Notes: generated from the sequence alone by a model not told the origin. A stretch of 64,000 bases of DNA from Caballeronia novacaledonica (GCF_900258035.1 NZ_OGTP01000012.1:107048-171047); one strand, 5' to 3'; shown: positions 40,666-49,393, numbered from the stretch's first letter. Translations and numbers: made by a program.

Positions 40666-41040
40666 TTGAAACTGCACCAGGAATCCAGCAACGCGCTCAA
40701 CACCATAACGAGCTACGGAGACGGTTTCGTGGCGATCAATCTCGAAAGGCACGAGGGCAGCGTGATCGTCATGCCCGAGATCCCTGTCGCGGCGTGGCCG
40801 GTGGCGTCGTTCGACGCGCTCACGCCCGAACATTTCGATGCGCTCGTCGAGGCGGCGCCCGAAGTCGTGATCTTCGGCAGCGGGTCACGGCTGCGCTTTC
40901 CGCATCCGCGGCTCACGGCGCAACTGGCGAAGCGCCGCATCGGCGTCGAGACGATGGATTTCGGCGCGGCGTGCCGCACCTACAACATCCTGATGTCCGA
41001 AGGCCGGCGCGTGGCCGCCGCGCTTCTGATCGAAGCCTGA
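40666..41040 (+). CDS. Mth938-like domain protein
   Basis: The 124-residue protein of the Mth938/DUF498 fold carries the patterns EVVIFGSGSRLRFPHPRL near residue 65 and ETMDFGAACRTYNILMSEGR near residue 95. It is probably cytoplasmic and of unknown role. The frame is open further upstream; TTG 40666 gives the family-like start KLHQES, but this start is uncertain. It lies upstream of the arn operon in the same direction. Confidence 0.82.
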   Translation: MKLHQESSNALNTITSYGDGFVAINLERHEGSVIVMPEIPVAAWPVASFDALTPEHFDALVEAAPEVVIFGSGSRLRFPHPRLTAQLAKRRIGVETMDFGAACRTYNILMSEGRRVAAALLIEA

Positions 41041-41047
41041 GGGCCGG

Positions 41048-41064
41048 CTAAGGAAATCCTAAGG
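41048..41064. promoter_or_regulatory. Direct repeat upstream of the arn operon (PmrA-box-like)
   Basis: CTAAGG is repeated with a 5-bp spacer (41048-41053 and 41059-41064), giving an 11-bp period. On the minus strand it reads CTTAGG-N5-CTTAGC, close to the enterobacterial PmrA half-site architecture YTTAAK-N5-YTTAAK. It lies directly after the Mth938-like gene and about 257 bp before arnT. Whether a PmrA-like regulator acts here is inference. Confidence 0.4.
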
Positions 41065-41320
41065 AAGTGGTGGCAAACTTCCGCCGCCCGTCCCTGCCGG
41101 CCACGTATGGAATTTGACGAATGGCGGCCGGCCGTGCGCTACACTCCCGCCGGCGTTGGCATTCGGCGAAGCCGTGTCGGACGGCGCGCGCCGCAATTCG
41201 CGAACTCACGGCGAAAATGCGTGCCTGAGCATGCACGCGCCGTGGTCTCGCGCAGCCCGCATCCATTGCCCATTTCGTTTCATTAGCGCCGCGCATCGCG
41301 GCATCGGACAGGTCGACTTC

Positions 41321-42994
41321 ATGAACGATACGCCTTCCCGGCTACCGCTCACGCGTCTTTCGCTCATTCTTCTGGTACTCGCGCTTGCGATCATCTGGTT
41401 CGCGCCGCTCGGGCTTCGTCATCTCGTTCCGAGCGACGAAGGCCGCTACGCCGAAATGGCGCGCGAGATGTTCGTCACCGGCGACTGGATCACGCCGCGT
41501 TACAACGGCTACAAATACTTCGAAAAGCCGCCACTGCAGACCTGGGCGAATGCGCTTTCTTTCGCGTGCTTCGGCATCGGCGAATGGCAGGCGCGGCTCT
41601 ATACGGCGCTCACGGGCTTCGTGGGCGTGCTGCTGATCGGCTACACGGGCACGCGCGTATTCAACGCGATGACGGGCTTCGCCGCCGCCGTCATCCTCGC
41701 GACCTGCCCCTACTGGAACCTGATGGGCCACTTCAACACGCTCGACATGGGCCTGTCGTTCTGGATGGAGCTGACGCTCTGCGCGCTGCTGCTCGCCCAG
41801 CGTCCCGGCCTGCCGACGCGCGACGTGCGTCTCTGGATGTGGCTCTGCTGGGCCGCGATGGGCGCCGCCGTGCTGTCCAAAGGTCTGGTCGGCCTGATTC
41901 TTCCGGGCGCGGTGCTCGTGCTGTACTCGCTCGTTTCGCGCGACTGGGCGCTCTGGAAGCGGCTCTATATCGGCAGCGGGCTGATCGTGTTCCTGATCGT
42001 GACCGGCCCGTGGTTCGCGCTCGTCCAGATGAAAAACCCGGAATTCTTCAATTTCTTTTTCATCGTTCAGCAGTTCAAGCGCTATCTGACGCCCGAGCAG
42101 AACCGCCCGGGCGCGTTCTATTACTTCGTGCCCGTCCTGCTCGTCGGTTTTCTGCCGTGGCTGTCGATCACCTTTCAGAGTCTGCGCCACGGCCTGAAGA
42201 CGCCGCGCCAGCCGAACGGCTTCGCACCGGTCACGATGCTGCTCGTCTGGACGGCGTTCATCTTCGTGTTCTTCAGCGCGTCGCATTCCAAGCTCCTTTC
42301 GTATGTGCTGCCGGTCGCGCCTGCCATCGCGCTCGTGATCGGGCTGTATCTGCCGTCGCTGACGAAGCCGCAGTACCGGATGCATCTGATCGGCTACGCG
42401 GTGTTTCTGATCGCGGCGGCGTTCGGCGCGATCTTCATCGGCCGCGCGGGCAGCGCCAACACGCCGAACGCGCTCTATCGCGAGTTTCAGATCTGGGTGT
42501 ACGCGGGCATTGCCGTCGCATTCGTCGTCACCGTGTTCGCGCTGTGGCTGAACCGGCGCAGCGTGCTAGCGGGCGCGGCCGGACTGGGCGCCGCGTGGCT
42601 GCTGCTCGGGACGATCGCCGGCTCCGGCCACGACGTCTTCGGCACGCAAAGTTCGGGCGTGAAGCTCGTGCCGGCCGTGAAGGCCGCGATGGCGAAGCTG
42701 CCGCCCGACACGCCGTTCTATTCGATCGCGAAGCTCGATCACACGATGCCCTTCTACCTCGGCCATACGATGATCATGGTCGGCGAGGCCGACGAGCTGA
42801 CTTTTGGCGTGCAGACGGAGCCGCAGAAATGGGTGCCGAGCGTCGACGACTGGATCAAGGTGTGGGATTCGGAGCGCTACGCGCTCGCGCTGATGCCGCC
42901 GTCCCGTTACGACGAACTCACCGCGCGCCATGTCCCGATGAAGCTGATCGCCAGCGACGAACGCCGCGTGATCGTGGAAAAGCCGCAACCGTGA
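41321..42994 (+). CDS. arnT: Lipid A L-Ara4N transferase ArnT
   Basis: The 557-residue inner-membrane GT-C glycosyltransferase has about 12 helices. The periplasmic loop motif HLVPSDEGRYAEMAREMF near residue 33 carries the acidic residues used for catalysis. A C-terminal soluble periplasmic domain follows. It moves L-Ara4N from undecaprenyl phosphate to lipid A, lowering its negative charge and giving polymyxin resistance. ATG 41321 was chosen; the longer in-frame opening has no family match. It heads arnT-arnE/F-like-arnB-arnC-arnA'-arnA''-arnD. Confidence 0.93.
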   Translation: MNDTPSRLPLTRLSLILLVLALAIIWFAPLGLRHLVPSDEGRYAEMAREMFVTGDWITPRYNGYKYFEKPPLQTWANALSFACFGIGEWQARLYTALTGFVGVLLIGYTGTRVFNAMTGFAAAVILATCPYWNLMGHFNTLDMGLSFWMELTLCALLLAQRPGLPTRDVRLWMWLCWAAMGAAVLSKGLVGLILPGAVLVLYSLVSRDWALWKRLYIGSGLIVFLIVTGPWFALVQMKNPEFFNFFFIVQQFKRYLTPEQNRPGAFYYFVPVLLVGFLPWLSITFQSLRHGLKTPRQPNGFAPVTMLLVWTAFIFVFFSASHSKLLSYVLPVAPAIALVIGLYLPSLTKPQYRMHLIGYAVFLIAAAFGAIFIGRAGSANTPNALYREFQIWVYAGIAVAFVVTVFALWLNRRSVLAGAAGLGAAWLLLGTIAGSGHDVFGTQSSGVKLVPAVKAAMAKLPPDTPFYSIAKLDHTMPFYLGHTMIMVGEADELTFGVQTEPQKWVPSVDDWIKVWDSERYALALMPPSRYDELTARHVPMKLIASDERRVIVEKPQP

Positions 42995-43090
42995 GCGCCG
43001 CCGTCCATTCCGGCGGCGATGTTGCGGCGCACGATCGTTCGGCATTTGCCGTTGAACCGAGTATCCTTGTTTCGATTTGAAAAACGCACG

Positions 43091-43462
43091 ATGAACCCGA
43101 TTTCCTTTATTTGCATCGTCATCGGCGTATCGTTGAACGCGTGCGCCCAGCTTCTGCTCAAAGCCGGCGTGAATGCGGTGGGCCATTTCGACATGACGCC
43201 CGCCAACATTCTGCCGGTCGGCTTAAAGATTGCGACGCAGTGGCCCATCATCGGCGGGCTCGCGTGCTATGTGCTGAGCGTCGTCGTGTGGATCGTCGGG
43301 CTGTCGCGCGTGGACGTATCGATCGCCTATCCGATGCTCTCGCTCGGCTACGTCGTCAACGCGTTCGCCGCGTGGTATCTGTTCGGCGAAGTGCTGTCGA
43401 TGCAACGGCTCATCGGCATCGGCATCATTCTGGTCGGCGTGGTGGTGCTCGCGCGCGGCTAG
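43091..43462 (+). CDS. ArnE/ArnF-like SMR/EamA flippase subunit
   Basis: The 123-residue membrane protein has four helices (NPISFICIVIGVSLNACAQL at the start) and the EamA/SMR pattern LSRVDVSIAYPMLSLGYVVN near residue 75. In E. coli, ArnE and ArnF together carry undecaprenyl-phosphate-L-Ara4N across the inner membrane. Here only one gene is present, so it may act as a homodimer or with a distant partner. It lies between arnT and arnB. Confidence 0.87.
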   Translation: MNPISFICIVIGVSLNACAQLLLKAGVNAVGHFDMTPANILPVGLKIATQWPIIGGLACYVLSVVVWIVGLSRVDVSIAYPMLSLGYVVNAFAAWYLFGEVLSMQRLIGIGIILVGVVVLARG

Positions 43463-43517
43463 TTCGGCGGATCGCAACGCCGAGCGGATCCAACTCATTT
43501 TTTAAACGCATAGTCCA

Positions 43518-44675
43518 ATGACTCAAACAACGCGGCCGTTTCTGCCTTTCGTCAAGCCCGAGATCGACGAGGAAACCATTCAGGGCGTCGTTGACGTGCT
43601 GCGCTCGGGCTGGATCACGACCGGACCGCAGAGCCAGCAATTCGAGGCCGAACTGTCGGCGTACGTCGGCGGGCGTCCGGTGCGGGCGTTCAATTCAGGC
43701 ACGTGCACGATGGAGATCGGCTTGCGCATCGCGGGCGTGGGCCCGGGCGACGAAGTCATCACCACGCCGATGACCTGGGTCTCGACCGCGAACGTGATCC
43801 TCGAAGTGGGCGCGACGCCGGTCTTCGTCGATATCGATCCGGTCACGCGCAACATCGACCTGAATCTGCTGGAGCGCGCGATCACGCCGCGCACCAGAGC
43901 GATCATGCCGGTGTATCTGGCGGGCCTGCCCGTCGACATGGACAAGCTCTACGAGATCGCGCGCGCCCACAAGCTGCGCGTGATCGAGGACGCCGCACAG
44001 GCGTTCGGTTCGACCTGGAAAGGCAAGCGCATCGGCGCGATCGGCGACATCGTGTCGTTCAGCTTTCACGCGAACAAGAACGTGACGTCGATCGAAGGCG
44101 GCGCGCTCGTGCTCAACAACGAAGACGAAGCGGACCTGGCGCGCAAGTACCGGCTGCAGGGCATCACGCGCACGGGCTTCGACGGCATGGACTGCGACGT
44201 GCTCGGCGGCAAGTACAACCTGACGGATGTGGCGGCGCGCGTCGGTCTCGGCCAGTTGCGGCAGGTCGAGCGCTTCACTGAAAAACGCCGCGAACTCGCG
44301 CGGGCGTACTTCGACGCATTCGAAGGCGGCGCGGCGGTGAAGCTCGGCGTGGACCTGCCGGCGCGAAATTTCACCGACAGCAACTGGCACATGTTCCAGA
44401 TCGCGCTGCCGCCCGAAAAGCTGAAGCTCACGCGCGCCGAGTTCATGGCCGAAATGAAGGAGCGCGGCATCGGCACGGGCATGCACTATCCGGCGCTGCA
44501 TCTCTTCACGCTGTATCGCGCGCGCGGCTTCAAGGAAGGCATGTTCCCGCACGCGGAGCGCTACGGCGCGTCGACCGTCACGTTGCCGCTCTTCACGCTG
44601 ATGAGCACGGACGATGTCGAGCACGTCGTGAAGTCGGTCGATGCAATCTGCGAACAGTTCGCACACAACGGGTAA
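43518..44675 (+). CDS. arnB: UDP-4-amino-4-deoxy-L-arabinose aminotransferase ArnB
   Basis: The 385-residue DegT/DnrJ/EryC1-family PLP enzyme opens FLPFVKPEIDEETIQGVVDV. The PLP Lys lies in SFHANKNVTSIEGGALV near residue 188. ITTPMTWVSTANVILEVGA near residue 80 is the cofactor region. It adds the 4-amino group to the UDP-4-keto-pentose made by the decarboxylase encoded downstream. It follows the ArnE/F-like gene by 55 bp. Confidence 0.95.
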   Translation: MTQTTRPFLPFVKPEIDEETIQGVVDVLRSGWITTGPQSQQFEAELSAYVGGRPVRAFNSGTCTMEIGLRIAGVGPGDEVITTPMTWVSTANVILEVGATPVFVDIDPVTRNIDLNLLERAITPRTRAIMPVYLAGLPVDMDKLYEIARAHKLRVIEDAAQAFGSTWKGKRIGAIGDIVSFSFHANKNVTSIEGGALVLNNEDEADLARKYRLQGITRTGFDGMDCDVLGGKYNLTDVAARVGLGQLRQVERFTEKRRELARAYFDAFEGGAAVKLGVDLPARNFTDSNWHMFQIALPPEKLKLTRAEFMAEMKERGIGTGMHYPALHLFTLYRARGFKEGMFPHAERYGASTVTLPLFTLMSTDDVEHVVKSVDAICEQFAHNG

Positions 44676-44698
44676 CCAGCAAGGACACTCAGCCCAAT

Positions 44699-45736
44699 AT
44701 GAGTCATTTGGATTTTCCGGCGACGTCTCCCGAGCTTTCGGTGATCATCCCCGTGTACAACGAGGAGGACGGCCTCGCCGCCCTCTTCCAGCGCCTGTAT
44801 CCGGCGCTCGACGCGCTCGGCACGTCGTACGAGGTGATCTTCATCAACGACGGCAGCCGCGACAAATCGGCTGCCCTGCTCGCGCAGCAATTCCGTGCGC
44901 GGCCCGACACCACGCGCGTCATTCTGCTCAACGGCAATTACGGCCAGCACATGGCGATTCTCGCGGGCTTCGAACAGTCGCGCGGCGAGATCGTCGTCAC
45001 GCTCGACGCCGACCTGCAGAATCCGCCCGAGGAAATCGCCAAGCTCGTCGACAAGATGCGCGAGGGCTACGATTACGTCGGCACGATTCGCCAGCAGCGG
45101 CAGGACAGCCTGTGGCGCAAGAAGGCGTCGCGCGCGATGAACCGACTGCGCGAGCGCATCACGAAGATTCGCATGACCGACCAGGGCTGCATGCTGCGCG
45201 CGTACAGCCGCCATATCATCGATACGATCAACCGCTGCGGCGAGATCAACACGTTCATTCCGGCGCTCGCGTACACGTTCGCGCAGAATCCCATCGAAGT
45301 CGATGTCGCGCATGAAGAGCGCTTCGCGGGCGAGTCGAAGTATTCGCTCTACAGCCTCATCCGTCTGAACTTCGATCTCGTCACCGGCTTCTCGGTGGTG
45401 CCGCTGCAATGGCTGTCGTTCATCGGCGTGATTCTGTCGGTCGGCTCGGCGGGGCTGTTCCTGCTGCTCGTGATTCGCCGCTTCATGTTCGGCGCGGAAG
45501 TCCAGGGTGTGTTCACCCTTTTCGCCATCACGTTCTTCATGCTCGGCGTGATCATTTTCGCGCTCGGGCTGCTCGGGGAATACATCGGGCGCATTTATCA
45601 GCAGGTGCGCGCGCGGCCCCGCTATCTCGTCCAGACGATCCTCGAAGAGCGCGACGGCCTGCCTTCCGCGATCAAGCCGCTGCAGGAACCGGTGCAGCAC
45701 GTGGCCGTCGTCACGCGCGAGGAAGACGGCCGATGA
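44699..45736 (+). CDS. arnC: Undecaprenyl-phosphate Ara4FN transferase ArnC
   Basis: The 345-residue GT2 glycosyltransferase has SVIIPVYNEEDGLAALFQRL near residue 15 and the nucleotide-binding DADLQNPPEEIAKLVDKMR near residue 110. Two C-terminal membrane helices (around residues 240-262 and 275-298) follow. It moves the formylated Ara4N onto undecaprenyl phosphate. It overlaps the next gene by an ATGA junction. Confidence 0.95.
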   Translation: MSHLDFPATSPELSVIIPVYNEEDGLAALFQRLYPALDALGTSYEVIFINDGSRDKSAALLAQQFRARPDTTRVILLNGNYGQHMAILAGFEQSRGEIVVTLDADLQNPPEEIAKLVDKMREGYDYVGTIRQQRQDSLWRKKASRAMNRLRERITKIRMTDQGCMLRAYSRHIIDTINRCGEINTFIPALAYTFAQNPIEVDVAHEERFAGESKYSLYSLIRLNFDLVTGFSVVPLQWLSFIGVILSVGSAGLFLLLVIRRFMFGAEVQGVFTLFAITFFMLGVIIFALGLLGEYIGRIYQQVRARPRYLVQTILEERDGLPSAIKPLQEPVQHVAVVTREEDGR

Positions 45737-46719
45737 AGCCGCGCGCAGTCGTCTTCGCGTATCACAACGTCGGCGTGCGCTGTCTGCAGGTGCTGCTCGC
45801 GCGCGGCGTCGATGTCGCGCTCGTCGTCACGCACGAGGACAGCGCGAGCGAGAACATCTGGTTCGGCAGCGTCGCGCAGGTGGCGGCGGAACGCGGCATC
45901 GCGACGATCACGCCCGCCGATCCGAAGTTGCCCGAACTGCACGACGCGCTCGAAAAGATCGCGCCGGATTTCATCTTCTCGTTCTACTACCGGCACATGC
46001 TGCCGGTCTCGCTGCTCTCGCTCGCGCGACGCGGCGCGTACAACATGCATGGCTCGCTTCTGCCCAAGTATCGCGGCCGCGTGCCGACGAACTGGGCAGT
46101 GCTCAACGGCGAGACCGAAACCGGCGCCACGCTCCACGAAATGGCGGAGAAGCCCGACGCGGGCGCGATCCTCGCGCAGACGCCGGTGCCGATTCTCCCC
46201 GACGACACCGCGGCGCTCGTTTTCGACAAGACCGTCGTCGCCGCCGAGCAGACGCTCTGGCGCGTGCTCCCGGCGCTGCTCGCGGGCGAAGCGCCGCATC
46301 TGCCGAACGATCTCGCGTCGGGCAGCTATTACGGCGGACGCAAGCCGGAAGACGGCCGCATCGACTGGTCGCAGCCCGCGCAGCGCGTCTATAACCTGAT
46401 CCGCGCGGTCGCGCCGCCGTATCCGGGCGCGTTTACGGATATCGGCGCGGACCGTTTCATCGTCGCGCGCGCGCGGCTCGTGCCGGAAACCGGCGCGCCC
46501 GGCCTGTCCTCCGAAAGACTCGGTGAGTTGCGGAGTTTGCCCCCGGGCCTAAGGGTGGCGGATAATGCGCTGTTCGGCGTCTGCGGCGATGGCCGCGTCA
46601 TCGCCATCCACGAATTGCGCCACCGGACGCTCGACGCCGATTCGCAACGCGTGGACGAAGAGCGCCCCGTCGATCCCGCCGAATTCGGCCGCATCATTCA
46701 ATCCTCTCGTCATTCATGA
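45733..46719 (+). CDS. arnA: UDP-L-Ara4N formyltransferase (N-terminal half of ArnA as a separate gene)
   Basis: The 328-residue Fmt-type formyltransferase has the catalytic Asn and His in AYNMHGSLLPKYRGRVPTNW near residue 100 and the Asp in AEKPDAGAILAQ near residue 140. A C-terminal Fmt_C barrel follows. It uses N10-formyl-THF to formylate UDP-L-Ara4N. In E. coli this is fused to the decarboxylase as ArnA; here the two halves are separate genes joined by an ATGA overlap. Both halves have their own start and intact active sites, so this is not a frameshift. Confidence 0.9.
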   Translation: MKPRAVVFAYHNVGVRCLQVLLARGVDVALVVTHEDSASENIWFGSVAQVAAERGIATITPADPKLPELHDALEKIAPDFIFSFYYRHMLPVSLLSLARRGAYNMHGSLLPKYRGRVPTNWAVLNGETETGATLHEMAEKPDAGAILAQTPVPILPDDTAALVFDKTVVAAEQTLWRVLPALLAGEAPHLPNDLASGSYYGGRKPEDGRIDWSQPAQRVYNLIRAVAPPYPGAFTDIGADRFIVARARLVPETGAPGLSSERLGELRSLPPGLRVADNALFGVCGDGRVIAIHELRHRTLDADSQRVDEERPVDPAEFGRIIQSSRHS

Positions 46720-47762
46720 AAAAAGTTCTGATCCTGGGTGTCAATGGCTTCATCGGCCATCACCTGTCCAAGCGCATTCTCGAAACCACCGACTGGGAAG
46801 TCTTCGGGATGGACATGCAAACCGATCGCCTGGGCGACCTCGCGAATCACGAGCGGATGCATTTCTTCGAAGGCGACATCACGATCAACAAGGAGTGGGT
46901 CGAGTATCACGTGAAGAAGTGCGACGTGATCCTGCCGCTCGTCGCCATCGCGACGCCCGCGACCTACGTGAAGCAGCCGCTGCGCGTGTTCGAGCTCGAC
47001 TTCGAGGCGAATCTGCCGATCGTGCGTTCGGCCGTGAAGTACGGCAAGCATCTCGTGTTTCCGTCGACCTCCGAGGTCTACGGCATGTGCGCGGACGAGC
47101 AGTTCGACCCGGAAAACTCGGTCCTCTCGTACGGCCCCATCAACAAGCCGCGCTGGATCTACGCGTGCTCGAAGCAGCTCATGGACCGCGTGATCTGGGG
47201 CTACGGCATGGAAGGGCTGAACTTCACCCTGTTCCGTCCGTTCAACTGGATCGGCCCGGGCCTCGACTCGATCTACACGCCGAAGGAAGGTTCGTCGCGC
47301 GTCGTGACGCAGTTCCTCGGCCATATCGTGCGCGGCGAGAACATCAGCCTCGTCGACGGCGGCGCGCAGAAGCGCGCGTTCACCGACATCGACGACGGCA
47401 TCGGCGCGCTGATGAAGATCATCGAGAACAAGGACGGCGTGGCGACGGGCAAGATCTATAACATCGGCAACCCGACGAACAACTTCTCGGTCCGCGAACT
47501 GGCCAACAAGATGCTTGCGCTCGCGAACGAGTTCCCCGAGTACTCGGAAAGCGCGAAGAAAGTGCAGCTCGTCGAGACTTCGTCGGGTGCGTACTACGGC
47601 AACGGCTATCAGGACGTGCAAAACCGCGTGCCGAAGATCGACAACACGATGCAGGAGCTCAAGTGGGCGCCGCAAGCGTCCATGGACGACGCGCTGCGCA
47701 AGATTTTCGAAGCGTATCGCGGCCATGTGGGCGAGGCCCGCAAGCTCGTCGAACAGGCGTAA
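46716..47762 (+). CDS. UDP-glucuronate decarboxylase (C-terminal half of ArnA as a separate gene)
   Basis: The 348-residue SDR-type enzyme has the NAD-binding loop KVLILGVNGFIGHHLSKRIL at the start. VFPSTSEVYGMC lies near residue 110, the catalytic Tyr-Lys pair in RWIYACSKQLMDRVI near residue 145, and FRPFNWIGPGLDSI near residue 175. It oxidises and decarboxylates UDP-glucuronate to the UDP-4-keto-pentose used by ArnB. The start overlaps the formyltransferase stop by ATGA. Confidence 0.92.
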   Translation: MKKVLILGVNGFIGHHLSKRILETTDWEVFGMDMQTDRLGDLANHERMHFFEGDITINKEWVEYHVKKCDVILPLVAIATPATYVKQPLRVFELDFEANLPIVRSAVKYGKHLVFPSTSEVYGMCADEQFDPENSVLSYGPINKPRWIYACSKQLMDRVIWGYGMEGLNFTLFRPFNWIGPGLDSIYTPKEGSSRVVTQFLGHIVRGENISLVDGGAQKRAFTDIDDGIGALMKIIENKDGVATGKIYNIGNPTNNFSVRELANKMLALANEFPEYSESAKKVQLVETSSGAYYGNGYQDVQNRVPKIDNTMQELKWAPQASMDDALRKIFEAYRGHVGEARKLVEQA

Positions 47763-47777
47763 GCGAGGGAACCGCGC

Positions 47778-48674
47778 GTGGCCCGCATCGTTCTCAAGAT
47801 CGACGTCGATACGCTGCGCGGCACGCGTGAAGGCGTGCCCAATCTCGCGCGCCTGCTCGACAAGTACAGCGCCCGCGCGACTTTCCTCTTCAGCCTCGGC
47901 CCCGATCACACCGGCTGGGCGCTGCGGCGGGTCTTCCGGCCCGGCTTCCTGAAGAAGGTATCGCGCACTTCGGTGGTCGAGCATTACGGCGTGAAGACGC
48001 TCATGTACGGCGTCCTCTTGCCGGGACCGGACATCGGGCGCGAAGCCGTATCGGAGATGCGCGCCATTCACGAAGCCGGCTTCGAATGCGGCATCCATAC
48101 GTGGGACCACGTCTACTGGCAGGACAACGTGCGCGGACGCGACCGCGACTGGACCCTCGCGCAGATGCAGCAGAGCCATGCGCGCTTCATCGAGATCTTC
48201 GGCGGACCGCCCGTCACGCACGGCGCGGCCGGCTGGCAGATGAACGGCTACGCATTCGAGCAGATCGACGCATGGGGCATGCGCTATGCCTCCGACGGGC
48301 GCGGCCATACGCCGTACATTCCCGTGCTGGATGGCCGCACGCTGAACCACATCCAGATGCCGACAACACTCCCGACGCTCGACGAAGTGCTCGGTGTCGA
48401 TGGCGTCGACGAAAGCAATGTCGCGGCGCACGTGCTGCGCCACACCGCCGACAATCCGCACGATCAGGTCTTCACGCTGCACGCCGAACTCGAAGGCCAG
48501 AAGCTCGCGCCGGTATTCGAGCAACTGCTCGCCGGCTGGCGCGCGCAGGGACACAGCTTCGCCACGATGGGCGACTACCATGCGGCGCTGGACCGCGCGT
48601 CGCTGCCCACGTACCCTGTGACGTGGGGCGAGATTCCGGGCCGCGCGGGCGAACTGATCGTTCAGGCGGGCTGA
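47778..48674 (+). CDS. arnD: 4-deoxy-4-formamido-L-arabinose-phosphoundecaprenol deformylase ArnD
   Basis: The 298-residue polysaccharide-deacetylase (NodB-like) protein has a GTG start. It carries ARIVLKIDVDTLRGTREGVP near the start, GIHTWDHVYWQDN near residue 105 with the metal-binding His residues, and HGAAGWQMNGYAFEQ near residue 150. It removes the formyl group after transfer to the lipid carrier, which makes the pathway irreversible. It ends the arn series; bcp follows 74 bp later. Confidence 0.93.
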   Translation: MARIVLKIDVDTLRGTREGVPNLARLLDKYSARATFLFSLGPDHTGWALRRVFRPGFLKKVSRTSVVEHYGVKTLMYGVLLPGPDIGREAVSEMRAIHEAGFECGIHTWDHVYWQDNVRGRDRDWTLAQMQQSHARFIEIFGGPPVTHGAAGWQMNGYAFEQIDAWGMRYASDGRGHTPYIPVLDGRTLNHIQMPTTLPTLDEVLGVDGVDESNVAAHVLRHTADNPHDQVFTLHAELEGQKLAPVFEQLLAGWRAQGHSFATMGDYHAALDRASLPTYPVTWGEIPGRAGELIVQAG

Positions 48675-48748
48675 AAGCGCGCCGCATCGGCGGCGCCCGC
48701 CTCGTCGCTTTTTCTCACCAACAAACCAGAACAACCGGAGAAACCTAC

Positions 48749-49210
48749 GTGTCAGTTGCAGTCGACCAGCCCGTTCCCGACTTCACCGCACCCGCGACGG
48801 GTGGCGAGTTCACCCTGTCCTCCCTGCGCGGCCAGAAGGTCGTGCTCTTCTTTTATCCGAAGGACAACACGCCGGGCTGCACGACCGAAAGCCTGCAGTT
48901 TCGCGACCACTACGACCAGTTCAAGGCGGCGGGCGCGGAAGTGGTCGGCATCTCGCGCGACAGCGTGAAATCGCACGACAACTTCAAGGCCAAACTGGAG
49001 CTGCCTTACACGCTGGTTTCCGACGGCGACGAAGCCATCTGCGCGGCCTTCGATGTCATCAAGATGAAGAAAATGTATGGCAAGGAAGTGCGCGGCGTCG
49101 AGCGTTCGACCTTCCTGATCGACGCAAAAGGCGTGCTTCGGCGCGAGTTCCGCGGCGTCAAGGTGCCAGGCCACGTAGAGGCGATCGTCGAGGCTGTACA
49201 AGCGATTTGA
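48749..49210 (+). CDS. bcp: BCP/PrxQ-type thioredoxin-dependent peroxiredoxin
   Basis: The 153-residue peroxiredoxin (GTG start with a GGAG site) has the peroxidatic Cys44 in DNTPGCTTESLQFRDH. The usual resolving Cys five residues later is replaced by Leu (SLQF instead of ACxF), so it is a variant. The only other Cys is Cys98 in AICAAF. It reduces peroxides in the cytoplasm with thioredoxin or glutaredoxin. It follows arnD on the same strand. Confidence 0.92.
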   Translation: MSVAVDQPVPDFTAPATGGEFTLSSLRGQKVVLFFYPKDNTPGCTTESLQFRDHYDQFKAAGAEVVGISRDSVKSHDNFKAKLELPYTLVSDGDEAICAAFDVIKMKKMYGKEVRGVERSTFLIDAKGVLRREFRGVKVPGHVEAIVEAVQAI

Positions 49211-49223
49211 GGCACGTTATATT
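49195..49223 (+). promoter_or_regulatory. Candidate promoter of the small RNA at 49230
   Basis: TGTACA (49195-49200, 4/6 to TTGACA) and TATATT (49218-49223, 5/6 to TATAAT) are separated by exactly 17 bp. The -35 lies within the end of bcp. Start of transcription would be near 49230, exactly where the folded RNA begins. Confidence 0.6.
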
Positions 49224-49229
49224 GATTCG

Positions 49230-49393
49230 CAATGAGCGCCTGTCCTCCCCATTCCCTTTACCTTAGCGCGAGCCGCCGTGTGCCTGTCGGTACGGTCGGC
49301 ATGGACCCGGGCTATGTGGAGTCGGCAAGGGAAAGGCGCTCTGAAGCAGAAGCGAGCCGCTGGTTCCGGTAGTCGGAACGGCGGCTTTTTTAT
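49230..49393 (+). ncRNA. Candidate small RNA with C-rich anti-Shine-Dalgarno bulge and intrinsic terminator
   Basis: A transcript of about 160 nt is predicted from the promoter at 49195-49223 to the T run at 49386-49391. The closing stem pairs GAGCGCCT (49234-49241) and TTCCCTT (49252-49258) with the contiguous AAGGGAA + AGGCGCTC (49327-49341). This leaves a one-sided 10-nt bulge GTCCTCCCCA containing CCTCC. An inner hairpin lies at 49272-49300 (GCCG-CCGT with ACGG-CGGC). A terminator hairpin GCCGC..GTTCC/GGAAC..GCGGC (49356-49385) ends it. No ORF fits. I cannot assign it to a known RNA family. Confidence 0.65.

Noticed and set aside
45733..46719. Frameshifted arnA
   Set aside because: Both halves have proper starts, active sites and an ATGA overlap, so the split is genuine rather than an error or mutation.
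49230..49393. Identity as 6S RNA or 4.5S RNA
   Set aside because: It lacks the AU-rich central bubble of 6S RNA and the AGGTCCGGAAGGAAGCAGCC-type loop of 4.5S RNA; kept as an unassigned candidate.
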